A DNA stretch of 64,000 bases from JBDHWG01 sp046328525 (GTDB lineage Bacteria > Chloroflexota > Anaerolineae > Epilineales > JAHCIE01): the NCBI GenBank assembly GCA_046328525.1, contig JAXLWK010000008.1, forward strand, positions 1 through 64,000, given 5' to 3'. Numbering within the stretch: position 1 is the first letter of the stretch; the number at the start of each line of letters is the position of its first letter. The position numbers and the translations under genes were made by a program. Positions 51,689 through 60,253 of this stretch are shown piece after piece. Under the pieces are notes generated by a model. The model worked only from the letters and a program-made list of their open reading frames with translations. It was not told the origin of the DNA and ran no database searches.

Positions 51689-53527
51689 ATGGACATTACG
51701 ACACAAGTCACTAACACCAAACTCATCGAATGGGTGAACTCGCTCGTCGAGCTTTGCAAGCCTGACCGCGTGCACTGGTGCGACGGGTCGCAGGAGGAGT
51801 ACGATACCCTCTGCGAGCAGATGGTCGCGGCGGGGACGTTCATTCGCCTCAACCCGGAGAAGCGCCCGAACTGCTTCCTGGCCCGCTCCGACCCCTCGGA
51901 TGTTGCCCGCGTCGAAGACCGCACGTTCATTTGCAGCCTGAGCCGCAACGACGCCGGCCCGACCAACAACTGGGTCAATCCCAAAGAAATGAAAGAGACG
52001 CTGACGCGCCTCTTCGACGGCTCGATGCGCGGGCGGACGATGTACGTCATTCCGTTCAGCATGGGGCCGCTCGGCTCACCCATCGCGCAGATTGGCGTCG
52101 AAGTGACCGACTCGCCGTATGTCGTGGTCAACATGCGCATCATGACCCGCATGGGCCAGAAGGTGCTCGAGGTGCTGGGCGACGGCGACTTCGTTCCCTG
52201 CCTCCACTCCGTCGGCTATCCGTTGGAGCCGGGCCAGGAGGACATTGCCTGGCCGTGCAACAAGGAGAAGTACATCGTTCACTTCCCCGAGGAGCGCGCC
52301 ATCTGGTCCTACGGCAGCGGCTACGGCGGCAACGCCCTGCTCGGCAAGAAGTGTCTCGCCCTGCGCATCGCGTCCGTCCTGGCGCGGGATGAAGGCTGGC
52401 TCGCCGAACACATGCTGATCCTGGGCGTCGAGGACCCCAAGGGCCAGAAGACTTACGTGGCCGCCGCGTTCCCCAGCGCCTGCGGCAAGACGAACTTCGC
52501 CATGCTCATCCCGCCCAAGCCGTTCGAGGACGAGGGCTGGAAGATCAGCACCGTCGGCGACGACATCGCCTGGATCAAGCTCGGCAGCGACGGCAAGCTG
52601 TACGCCATCAACCCCGAGGCGGGCTTCTTCGGCGTCGCGCCGGGCACGTCGTACAAGTCCAACCCGAACGCGATGGAGTCCATCAAAGACAACACCATCT
52701 TCACCAACGTCGCCCTCACCGACGACGGCGATGTGTGGTGGGAGGGGATGACCAAGGAGAAGCCGTCCCACGCCATTGACTGGAAGGGCAAGGACTGGAC
52801 GCCCGAGGCCACGACGCCGGCCGCGCACCCCAACGCCCGCTTCACCGCGCCCATCAGCCAGTGCCCGTCCATTGATCCGGAGTACGACAACCCGCGCGGC
52901 GTGCCGATCTCGGCGTTCATCTTCGGCGGCCGCCGTACCAACGTCGTCCCGCTCGTCTACCAGGCGTTCAACTGGAACTACGGCGTCTATGCCGCCGCGA
53001 CGATGGGCTCCGAGATGACGGCGGCGGCCTTCGGTACCATCGGCCAGGTGCGCCGCGACCCGTTCGCCATGCTGCCCTTCATCGGCTACCACATGGCGGA
53101 CTACTGGAACCACTGGCTCGACTTCGGCCGCCAGATCCCCAACCCGCCGCGCGTCTTCAACGTCAACTGGTTCCGCAAGGACGATCAGGGCAACTTCCTA
53201 TGGCCCGGCTTCGGCGAGAACATGCGCGTGCTCAAGTGGATCGTCGAGCGCGCCCGCGGCCGCGCCGTCAGCGTCGAAGGTCCGATTGGCTGGATGCCGC
53301 GCTACGAGGACCTTGACTGGCGGGAGCTGGACTTCTCGCGCGAGCAGTTCAACGCCCTGATGACCGTGGACCGCAAGGTGTGGGAGCAGGAAATCCTCTC
53401 GCACGAGGAGCTGTTCATCAACCTGTACGACCGCCTGCCGAAGGAGATGCTGTTCCTGCGCCAGCTCATTCTGTCGGGGCTGTGGCGCTCCCCCGACCAC
53501 TGGGACCTGGCGACGGACCACGCCTGA
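51689..53527 (+). CDS. pckG: Phosphoenolpyruvate carboxykinase (GTP)
   Basis: 612 residues, typical of the GTP-dependent enzyme. It converts oxaloacetate and GTP to PEP, GDP and CO2, the entry to gluconeogenesis. The family-specific kinase loop FPSACGKTNFAML includes C265 and K267, the hallmark hyperreactive cysteine. Other conserved parts: YVIPFSMGPLGSPIAQIGVE, EGWLAEHMLILGVEDPKG, EAGFFGVAPGTS, PISAFIFGGRR and NWFRKDDQGNFLWPGFGENM. Monocistronic, with a long hairpin downstream. Confidence 0.97.
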   Translation: MDITTQVTNTKLIEWVNSLVELCKPDRVHWCDGSQEEYDTLCEQMVAAGTFIRLNPEKRPNCFLARSDPSDVARVEDRTFICSLSRNDAGPTNNWVNPKEMKETLTRLFDGSMRGRTMYVIPFSMGPLGSPIAQIGVEVTDSPYVVVNMRIMTRMGQKVLEVLGDGDFVPCLHSVGYPLEPGQEDIAWPCNKEKYIVHFPEERAIWSYGSGYGGNALLGKKCLALRIASVLARDEGWLAEHMLILGVEDPKGQKTYVAAAFPSACGKTNFAMLIPPKPFEDEGWKISTVGDDIAWIKLGSDGKLYAINPEAGFFGVAPGTSYKSNPNAMESIKDNTIFTNVALTDDGDVWWEGMTKEKPSHAIDWKGKDWTPEATTPAAHPNARFTAPISQCPSIDPEYDNPRGVPISAFIFGGRRTNVVPLVYQAFNWNYGVYAAATMGSEMTAAAFGTIGQVRRDPFAMLPFIGYHMADYWNHWLDFGRQIPNPPRVFNVNWFRKDDQGNFLWPGFGENMRVLKWIVERARGRAVSVEGPIGWMPRYEDLDWRELDFSREQFNALMTVDRKVWEQEILSHEELFINLYDRLPKEMLFLRQLILSGLWRSPDHWDLATDHA

Positions 53528-53568
53528 GCGGGGGCGCCCCCACAACCCTGCTCCGGCGTCGGATAAGT

Positions 53569-55110
53569 CTATCCCTCACCCAACCCCTCGCTCCCCAGAT
53601 GCCCCAGCGGCGTCTGGGGAGCTTTGTGCGGAACGCTCCCCGCGCCTGACAGCAGGTCTCGCAGCAGCCCCACGGCGACGGCCAGCAGGGTCAGGGGGAC
53701 GGCGGCGGTCAGGAGGGCGACGCCGACGCCAAACTGTTGATAGACCCACACGAGCCATAGGTCAATGTAGCGCCCGGCCAGGAGATCGGCGGCGTGGGTC
53801 GGGATCGCCGAGATCTGGGGGACCCACAGGTAGGCGTCCTCCGGCACAAGCCCCATGCGAATCCAGTCGAAATACACCTCGTTGTAGTTCAGCGCGATGC
53901 CCAGAAACGCCACACCCACGCCCAGCGCCGCGAAGACGGCCACAGCCAGGACGCCGCGCCAGGAGCGGAACAGGTAGGCGAGCGGGATGATCAGGAAGGG
54001 CAGCGGCGTGAAGAGATAGCGCGGTCCATACGACCACCCGCCGTGCCAGTACTGGTAGCTGCTGAACACGAGCAGGTAGATGCCGCCGATGGACAGGAAG
54101 AGAAGGCTCTCGCGGCGAAACCCGCGCCAGAACTCGACGAAGGCGAACGCCGCTAACGCGAGGGGTGGGGAGTAGAGGAACACGCTGCGGCCCGGACTCA
54201 GTAGGTAGCCGTACAGGCCCACCCACAGCGGCGTCGAGAAACCGGGCGCAACCTGCGGCCCGAAGTTCAGCGCGTGTCCGTACTTGATCCTGTTGAGGGC
54301 GAGCAAGACGGCCAGGGCGGCCAGGAGGGGCAGGCCGAAGGCCACCAGGGAGGGGAGGCCAGCGGTGGTTCGCCGGCGCGCCCAGTCCACCGCGCGCCAC
54401 GCCGCAGCCGGCCGGGCCGCGTCGGCGGCGGGCGTCGGCACGAGCAGCCACAGGTACACCAGGACGACGGGGACGAGGATGAGGACGTTGGAGCGGGTGA
54501 GGATGCCGACTGCCAGCGCCGCGCCCGCCGCCAGCGCGTGCCCCGGCCGCAGCCGCTCGCGGTTGGCGAACAGGACGTAGACCGCGGCCAGCACGGCCAG
54601 GGTCTCCAGGGAATGCTGGAAGTATTCCCGCGCAATCACCCAGCACAGTGTGCCCAGGCCGAAAACGAGCGCCGTGCCCACTGCCGCCCGCCTGGAGAAG
54701 CCCATCTGCGCGCAGAACAGGGCCACCAGGACGGCGATGAGGGGCGTGATGAGCTGGTTGAAGAGCGACACGAAGAAGATGGGCACGGCGCCGGCATAGT
54801 CGCCGTCGCCGGGGCTGGCGAGATACCGCTGCACCGCCGGCGGGGCGACGGCGCCGACGAACCGGCCCAGCAGGTACAGCGGGATGGATAGGAGCGATTG
54901 GGCCGGGACGTAGGGCGAGTAGGCCAGGCCGCCCGGCGCCGGGACGCTGTTGCCCAGCGGCTTGATCGCCAGCGACCCGCGCTCCACCAGGCTCTGCGTG
55001 GTCAGGTAGACATGGACGTGGTCCACACTGAAGAAGTGCCCTGAGGCGGACAGGAGATAGACCGAGAGCAAGAGCAGGTAGAGGGCAACGAGGGTGTGTC
55101 TGGGCAACAT
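53569..55110 (-). CDS. Polytopic membrane protein, GT-C glycosyltransferase-like
   Basis: 513 residues from ATG 55110. About eleven hydrophobic helices are visible. The first external loop holds FSVDHVHVYLTTQSLVERGS, with acidic residues expected of lipid-phosphate-sugar-dependent GT-C enzymes, then YSPYVPAQSLLSIPLYLLG. No signal peptide beyond the first helix. It probably transfers sugars or processes lipid-linked glycans, by analogy with ArnT/PMT-type proteins, but I cannot place it in a named family. The last ~15 residues are encoded by the terminator hairpin shared with pckG. It is divergent from the PBP gene. Confidence 0.7.
   Translation of the reverse strand: MLPRHTLVALYLLLLSVYLLSASGHFFSVDHVHVYLTTQSLVERGSLAIKPLGNSVPAPGGLAYSPYVPAQSLLSIPLYLLGRFVGAVAPPAVQRYLASPGDGDYAGAVPIFFVSLFNQLITPLIAVLVALFCAQMGFSRRAAVGTALVFGLGTLCWVIAREYFQHSLETLAVLAAVYVLFANRERLRPGHALAAGAALAVGILTRSNVLILVPVVLVYLWLLVPTPAADAARPAAAWRAVDWARRRTTAGLPSLVAFGLPLLAALAVLLALNRIKYGHALNFGPQVAPGFSTPLWVGLYGYLLSPGRSVFLYSPPLALAAFAFVEFWRGFRRESLLFLSIGGIYLLVFSSYQYWHGGWSYGPRYLFTPLPFLIIPLAYLFRSWRGVLAVAVFAALGVGVAFLGIALNYNEVYFDWIRMGLVPEDAYLWVPQISAIPTHAADLLAGRYIDLWLVWVYQQFGVGVALLTAAVPLTLLAVAVGLLRDLLSGAGSVPHKAPQTPLGHLGSEGLGEG
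53591..53621. terminator. Hairpin between pckG and the convergent membrane-protein gene
   Basis: CTCCCCAGATGCC pairs with GGCGTCTGGGGAG (one G-T pair), loop CCAGC, followed by CTTTGTG in the pckG direction. It lies inside the last codons of the convergent gene on the minus strand. Confidence 0.7.
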
Positions 55111-55247
55111 GACCGCCAAAGTGGTGAGCGACTCTGATAGGCTCCGGGCGGCGCGGTTCCGGCGCTGCGCCAGCCGTGACAGTTTACACCCTCCGCCGCG
55201 ATCCGACAAGAAACCCACCGGCCGCGCTGCCTGTTGTGGACGATGGT

Positions 55248-55276
55248 TTGCCCGGCGTCGGCGTTCATGCTAAGAT
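55248..55276 (+). promoter_or_regulatory. Promoter of the pbp1-surE-ilvE operon
   Basis: TTGCCC (55248-55253), 17 bp, TAAGAT (55271-55276), about 30 nt before ATG 55314. Confidence 0.5.
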
Positions 55277-55313
55277 AACCGTCCGTGTATCGTTTGAGTC
55301 GGCGGGGTTTTCT

Positions 55314-58235
55314 ATGCACCTGCGCACAGTTCATGCCGTCGTTCGGCGGCGGCAGCGCCAGCGGAGCGGTGGCGTCACCCACCCCTTGCGCTGGCTGGTT
55401 CTCGGCGTCCTGGCCGTCCAGCCCGCCGCCCTGTGGCTCATCCTGTCCACGCTGACCACGCTGGGGCTGGCCGCCGGCGCCGTCGGCGGGGCCTACGCCG
55501 CGTATAACGCCCTCGTCGCCTCCCTCCCGTCGCCGGAGAGCATCGGGCAGCAGACGGCGCAGGGCTTCAAGACGACGCGCATCTACGACCGCACCGGCCA
55601 GACCGTGCTGTACGAGATCTACGACCCGCAGGGCGGCAACCGCACCATGGTGCCCCTGTCGGACATCCCCATCACCCTGCGCCTCGCCACCATCTCCCTC
55701 GAGGACAAGGACTTCTACACCAACCCCGGCTTCGACGTGCGCGGGCTGGCGCGGGCCGAGATCAACAACCTGCTCGGCCGGCCGCTCCAGGGCGGCAGCT
55801 CCATCACCCAGCAGCTCGTCAAGAACGTCGCCATTGACGCCGACCAGCGCGTCGCCCGCAGCTACGAGCGCAAGCTCAAGGAGATCGTCCTGGCGTGGGA
55901 GCTGACACGGCGCTATCCGGGGCCGGGCGGCAAGGACCAGATTCTGGAGTGGTATCTCAACACCGTCTACTACGGCAACCTGGCCTACGGCGTCCAGGCG
56001 GCGGCGGAGACGTACTTCGGCAAGCCGGTGTCCGAGCTGACCCTGGCCGAGGCGGCGATGCTGGCAACCCTGTCGCGCTCGCCGGCGTCGAACCCGATTG
56101 ACAACCCGGCCGAGGCGCGGCGGCAGCAGGCCATCGCCCTCGACGAGATGGCCGACGACGGCTACATCCCCCGCGCCGAGGCCGAGGCGGCCAAGACCGC
56201 GCCGCTGGGTACGCCGCGCCAGCGCACCGAGACCACGACGCTGGTCGCGCCCCACTTCGCCGTGTGGGTGCGCCAGCTCCTCGAGGCGCGCTACGGGCCG
56301 CAGCGGCTGTACCGCGGCGGCTTGCAGGTCATCACGAGCCTCGACCTGCGGCTGCAAAACGCCGCCGAGACCATCGCCCGTAATCAGGTCGCCGCGCTCC
56401 AGGCGCAGAAGCGCGACGCCAGCAACGCCGCCCTCGTGGCCATGGACACGCGCACGGGGCAAATCCTGGCGATGCTCGGCAGCCTTGACTACTGGGATGC
56501 CTCGATCCAGGGCCAGGTCAACGTCACCCTCAGCCCGCGCCAGCCCGGCTCGGCGTTCAAGCCTATCACCTACCTGACCGCCTTTACCCAGGGCTACACC
56601 CCGGCGACCGTGCTGCTGGACGTGCGCACCGATTTCGGCGCGCCCGGCGCGCCCTACATCCCAGAGAACTACGACCGGCAGTACCACGGGCCGGTCTCGC
56701 TGCGCACCGCCCTCGCCAACTCGTACAACATCCCGTCGGTGCGGCTGCTGGACATGGTCGGCATCGCCAACGTCCAGTCCATGGCCCACCGGCTGGGCGT
56801 CACCGGGCTGAACGGGCGCTATGGGCTGGCGCTGACGCTCGGCGGCGGCGAGGTCAGCCTGCTCGACCTGACCTACGCCTTCAACACCATCGCCAACGAC
56901 GGGCGCATGGTCGGCGCGCCCGTGTCGCCGCAGAACCGCCGCCTGGGCTACCGCGAGCTGGAGCCGACGCCGATTCTGCGCGTCACCGACGCCAGCGGCC
57001 AGATGCTCGACGACTTCACGACGCCGGAGGAGCGCGAGGTCGTTGCGCCGACCGAGGCGTTCCTGGTGACGGACATCCTGTCGGACAACAAGGCGCGCGA
57101 GCCGGCCTTCGGGCCGACCAGCCCGCTGGTCATTGACCGGCCTGCGGCGGCCAAGACCGGGACGACGAACGACTACCGCGACAACTGGACGATTGGCTAC
57201 ACCCCGCAGCTCACCGTCGGGGTGTGGGTCGGCAACTCCGACGGCCACCCGATGCGCCAGACGTCCGGCGTCGAGGGCGCGGCGCCCATCTGGCACGACT
57301 TCATGCAGACTGTGCTGAGCGGCCAGCCGCCCAGCCCGTTTGAGCGGCCGGCGGGCCTGGAGTGGGCCGAGGTGTGCGCCCTGTCCGGCCTCAAGCCGAC
57401 GCCGCTATGCCCGCAGCGGCGCGGCGAGTGGTTCGTGGCCGGGACGGCCCCGACGCAGCCCGACAACGTCTACCAGAAGGTGCGCGTATGCCGCGCCAAC
57501 GGGCGGCTGGCCTCGACCCTCTGCCCGCCGGAGGACGTGGAGGAGCAGGTATTCGCCATCCTGCCCCGCGAGGCGGCAGACTGGGCGCGGCAGGCGCACA
57601 TCCCGCAGCCGCCGCTGGACGAGGGGGACGCAGTTATCGCGCCGAGCGGCGCGGCGGCGCTCATCAGCCCCGTGCCCCAGAGCTTTGTCAAGGGCATCGT
57701 GCCCGTCGTCGGCATCATCACCGGCGCGGACGTCCAGCGCTACCGCGTCCAGGTCGGCGAGGGCGTGGCGCCGCGGGAGTGGTACCCGCTGGCCGAGGAT
57801 CGCGGCACGATCAGCGGCGACTTGATGCGCTGGGACACGCGGGGCCTGAACGGCGCGTACACCGTGCGCCTGCTGGTGGACCGCGCCAGCGGCCAGACCG
57901 ACGAGCTGCGCGTCCCGCTGACGATTGACAACACGCCGCCGCAGCTTGCATTTAGCGGCCTGGGAGCAGACAATATCTTCAGCGTGGACGGCGACGAGCT
58001 GGTCAACCTCCAGGTGACGGTGCAGGAGAACCTCTCGATGGACCGCGTCGAGTTCCTACTCGACGGCCGGCTGTTCGGCGCGTCCACGGTCGCCCCCTAC
58101 GGCGTGCGCTGGAGCCTCTCCCCCAAGGACGTCGGCACGCACTTCGCCGAGGCCGTCGCCTATGACCGCGCCGGCAACTCGGCGACGGCGGCGCGCGTCC
58201 GCATCCGCATCATACCCCACAAGGACGGCTCATGA
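55314..58235 (+). CDS. Class A penicillin-binding protein (bifunctional transglycosylase/transpeptidase)
   Basis: 973 residues from ATG 55314. A cytoplasmic tail and one membrane helix are followed by the GT51 glycosyltransferase domain (catalytic E130 in ISLEDKDFYTNPGFD; QGGSSITQQLVKN; EILEWYLN-type NTVYYGN). The transpeptidase has S413 in GSAFKP, S470 in NSYNIPS and K614 in AKTGTTNDYRDNW. It builds peptidoglycan at the outer face of the membrane. About residues 800-970 are C-terminal Ig-like domains (PVVGIITGADVQRYRVQVG; GTHFAEAVAYDRAGNSATA). surE overlaps its stop by 4 bp. Confidence 0.95.
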   Translation: MHLRTVHAVVRRRQRQRSGGVTHPLRWLVLGVLAVQPAALWLILSTLTTLGLAAGAVGGAYAAYNALVASLPSPESIGQQTAQGFKTTRIYDRTGQTVLYEIYDPQGGNRTMVPLSDIPITLRLATISLEDKDFYTNPGFDVRGLARAEINNLLGRPLQGGSSITQQLVKNVAIDADQRVARSYERKLKEIVLAWELTRRYPGPGGKDQILEWYLNTVYYGNLAYGVQAAAETYFGKPVSELTLAEAAMLATLSRSPASNPIDNPAEARRQQAIALDEMADDGYIPRAEAEAAKTAPLGTPRQRTETTTLVAPHFAVWVRQLLEARYGPQRLYRGGLQVITSLDLRLQNAAETIARNQVAALQAQKRDASNAALVAMDTRTGQILAMLGSLDYWDASIQGQVNVTLSPRQPGSAFKPITYLTAFTQGYTPATVLLDVRTDFGAPGAPYIPENYDRQYHGPVSLRTALANSYNIPSVRLLDMVGIANVQSMAHRLGVTGLNGRYGLALTLGGGEVSLLDLTYAFNTIANDGRMVGAPVSPQNRRLGYRELEPTPILRVTDASGQMLDDFTTPEEREVVAPTEAFLVTDILSDNKAREPAFGPTSPLVIDRPAAAKTGTTNDYRDNWTIGYTPQLTVGVWVGNSDGHPMRQTSGVEGAAPIWHDFMQTVLSGQPPSPFERPAGLEWAEVCALSGLKPTPLCPQRRGEWFVAGTAPTQPDNVYQKVRVCRANGRLASTLCPPEDVEEQVFAILPREAADWARQAHIPQPPLDEGDAVIAPSGAAALISPVPQSFVKGIVPVVGIITGADVQRYRVQVGEGVAPREWYPLAEDRGTISGDLMRWDTRGLNGAYTVRLLVDRASGQTDELRVPLTIDNTPPQLAFSGLGADNIFSVDGDELVNLQVTVQENLSMDRVEFLLDGRLFGASTVAPYGVRWSLSPKDVGTHFAEAVAYDRAGNSATAARVRIRIIPHKDGS

Positions 58236-59035
58236 GCGAGGCCCCTTTCATCCTGTTGAGCAACGACGACGGCGTCCACAGCCCGGCCCTGCTGGCGCTG
58301 CGCCAGGCCCTGGCCGCGATCGGCGAGGTCGTCGTCATCGCGCCGGAGCGGCAGTGGAGCGCCGCCGGCCACGGCAAGACGATGCACAAGCCGCTGCGCG
58401 TGACAGGGGTTACGCTGGCCGACGGCAGCGAGGCTCTGGCGTCCAACGGCTCGCCGTCGGATTGCGTGGCGCTGGTGATGCTCGGCCTGCTCAAGCGCCC
58501 GCCGGCCCTCGTCGTGTCGGGCATCAACCTCGGCCCGAACCTGGGCAACGACCTCATCTATAGCGGCACGGTCTCGGCGGCGCGGGAGGGGGCGATCTTC
58601 GGCGCGCCGGCCATCGCCGCCTCCCTGGCGACGTTCGAGACGCCGCAGCCGGACGCCCTGCGCGTTGGGGCGCTGTTCGTCGCCGACCTGGCGCGGCGCG
58701 TCCTGGCCCAGGGCCTGCCCCAGGGGATGCTGCTCAACGTCAACATCCCCAACGTGGCGCCGGCCGCTCTGCGCGGCGTCGCCATCACGCGCATGGGCAA
58801 GAGCATCTACAAGGACGTCCTGATCGAGCGCGCCGACCCGCGCGGCCGCGCCTACTACTGGATCGGCGGCGACCCGCCGACGGGCGAGCCGACGCCAGGC
58901 ACCGATTTCGGCGCGGTGGCGGCGGGCATGGTGAGCGTCACGCCGGTGCAGCTCGACATGACGGACGACACGTTTCTGGATCGGCTACGGGGCTGGGAGC
59001 TGTCCCTCCACCCGGAGATATTGACGAAAGGATGA
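58232..59035 (+). CDS. surE: 5'/3'-nucleotidase SurE
   Basis: 267 residues. The metal-binding N-terminus is ILLSNDDGVHSPALLAL (D12, D13), with S in SNGSPSDCV and VSGINLGPNLGNDLIYSGTV as further signatures. SurE removes phosphate from nucleoside monophosphates and is a stationary-phase survival factor. ATGA overlaps link it to the PBP gene before and the branched-chain aminotransferase gene after, so all three are translated in a coupled manner. Confidence 0.95.
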   Translation: MSEAPFILLSNDDGVHSPALLALRQALAAIGEVVVIAPERQWSAAGHGKTMHKPLRVTGVTLADGSEALASNGSPSDCVALVMLGLLKRPPALVVSGINLGPNLGNDLIYSGTVSAAREGAIFGAPAIAASLATFETPQPDALRVGALFVADLARRVLAQGLPQGMLLNVNIPNVAPAALRGVAITRMGKSIYKDVLIERADPRGRAYYWIGGDPPTGEPTPGTDFGAVAAGMVSVTPVQLDMTDDTFLDRLRGWELSLHPEILTKG

Positions 59036-60006
59036 CGAACACGATGAGCACACCCCTGACGGCGGCGACCGAGGCGGTCCAGAAGACAGGCGCCGAGTAC
59101 GCCTTCTTCAAAGGGCAGTTCGTCCGCATCGAGGACGCGAAGATCAGCGTCATGACCCACGCCCTCCACTATGGCACGGCGTGCTTTGCGGGAATTCGCG
59201 GCTACTGGAATAACCAAAAGGAGCAGCTGTACGTCTTTAGACTCAGGGACCACTACAAGCGCTTCCTGCAGTCGTGCAAGCTGCTCATGATGGAGCTGCC
59301 GTACTCGCAGGATGACCTGATGGACATCACCCTCGAGCTCATCCGCCGCGAGGGCTACCGCACGGACGTTTACATCCGCCCCCTGGCGTACAAGTCCCTC
59401 GAAGGCATCGGCGTGCGGCTGCACGACGTGCCGTCGGACTTCACCCTGTTCGCCAACCCGTTCGGCCGCTACATCGCCAACGAGGAAGGCTGCCACGCCA
59501 TGGTGTCGTCGTTCCGCCGTGTGGACGACAACGCCATCCCGGCGCGCGGCAAGATCGCCGGCTCCTACGTTAACTCGGCGCTGGCGAAGTCCGAGGCGGA
59601 GCTGGCCGGCTTCGACGAGGCCATCGTCCTGACCCACGACGGCCACGTGTCGGAGGGCAGCGCGACGAACATGTTCATCGTGCGCGACGGCGTCGCCATC
59701 ACCGCGCCCATCGTGGACAACATCTTGGAGGGCATCACGCGGCGGACAGTGATGCAGATTCTGGAAGACGACATGGGCGTGCGGGTCGTCGAGCGCTCCA
59801 TTGATCACACCGAGCTGTACGTGTGCGACGAGGCGTTCTTCTGCGGTACGGGGGTGCAGCTCTCGATCATCACTCGCATCAGCCACCGGCCGGTCGGCGA
59901 TGGAATGCCGGGGCCGATCGCCAGCGAGCTGCGGGACCGCTACTTCGATGTCGTGCGGGGGGCGAACGAAAAGTATCTAGACTGGTGTTTCCCCGTTTAT
60001 AAGTAG
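59032..60006 (+). CDS. ilvE: Branched-chain amino acid aminotransferase
   Basis: 324 residues. Class IV PLP fold: AKISVMTHALHYGTACFAGIRG at the start, the Schiff-base lysine K174 in PARGKIAGSYVNSALAK, then GHVSEGSATNMFIVRDG and EGITRRTVMQIL. It exchanges amino groups between branched-chain amino acids and 2-oxoglutarate. ATG 59032 overlaps the surE stop; ATG 59044 (MSTPLT) is a possible alternative. The stop TAG is immediately followed by AGAC and a palindrome at 60029-60063. Confidence 0.94.
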   Translation: MTNTMSTPLTAATEAVQKTGAEYAFFKGQFVRIEDAKISVMTHALHYGTACFAGIRGYWNNQKEQLYVFRLRDHYKRFLQSCKLLMMELPYSQDDLMDITLELIRREGYRTDVYIRPLAYKSLEGIGVRLHDVPSDFTLFANPFGRYIANEEGCHAMVSSFRRVDDNAIPARGKIAGSYVNSALAKSEAELAGFDEAIVLTHDGHVSEGSATNMFIVRDGVAITAPIVDNILEGITRRTVMQILEDDMGVRVVERSIDHTELYVCDEAFFCGTGVQLSIITRISHRPVGDGMPGPIASELRDRYFDVVRGANEKYLDWCFPVYK

Positions 60007-60028
60007 AGACTGCACGAGCTTCGGGCAT

Positions 60029-60175
60029 GCGTAGGGAAGGGCGCAGCCGCCCTTCTCTACGCATTTCTGTGTCTGCCGACCAGCGAACCGCCCAGAACGA
60101 CGCACGGGCCTTGACGCATTATTGCCGCCCCGCTCGCGGTGGAGCGGTCGGGGCAGGTTTCAAACCTGCCCCGAC
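60029..60175. repeat. Two palindromes upstream of the secreted repeat protein
   Basis: GCGTAGGGAAGGGCGCAG with its complement (60029-60063), and a GGGGCAGGTTT-family copy with GTCG/CGAC ends (60147-60175). No promoter is obvious in 60007-60253. Confidence 0.7.
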
Positions 60176-60253
60176 CTCACCATTTGACGGTGTGGCAACA
60201 ATCAGCACATCGTCTTGAGTCATTCCCTGCGGTTCCCATGAAGGAGGAAACGG

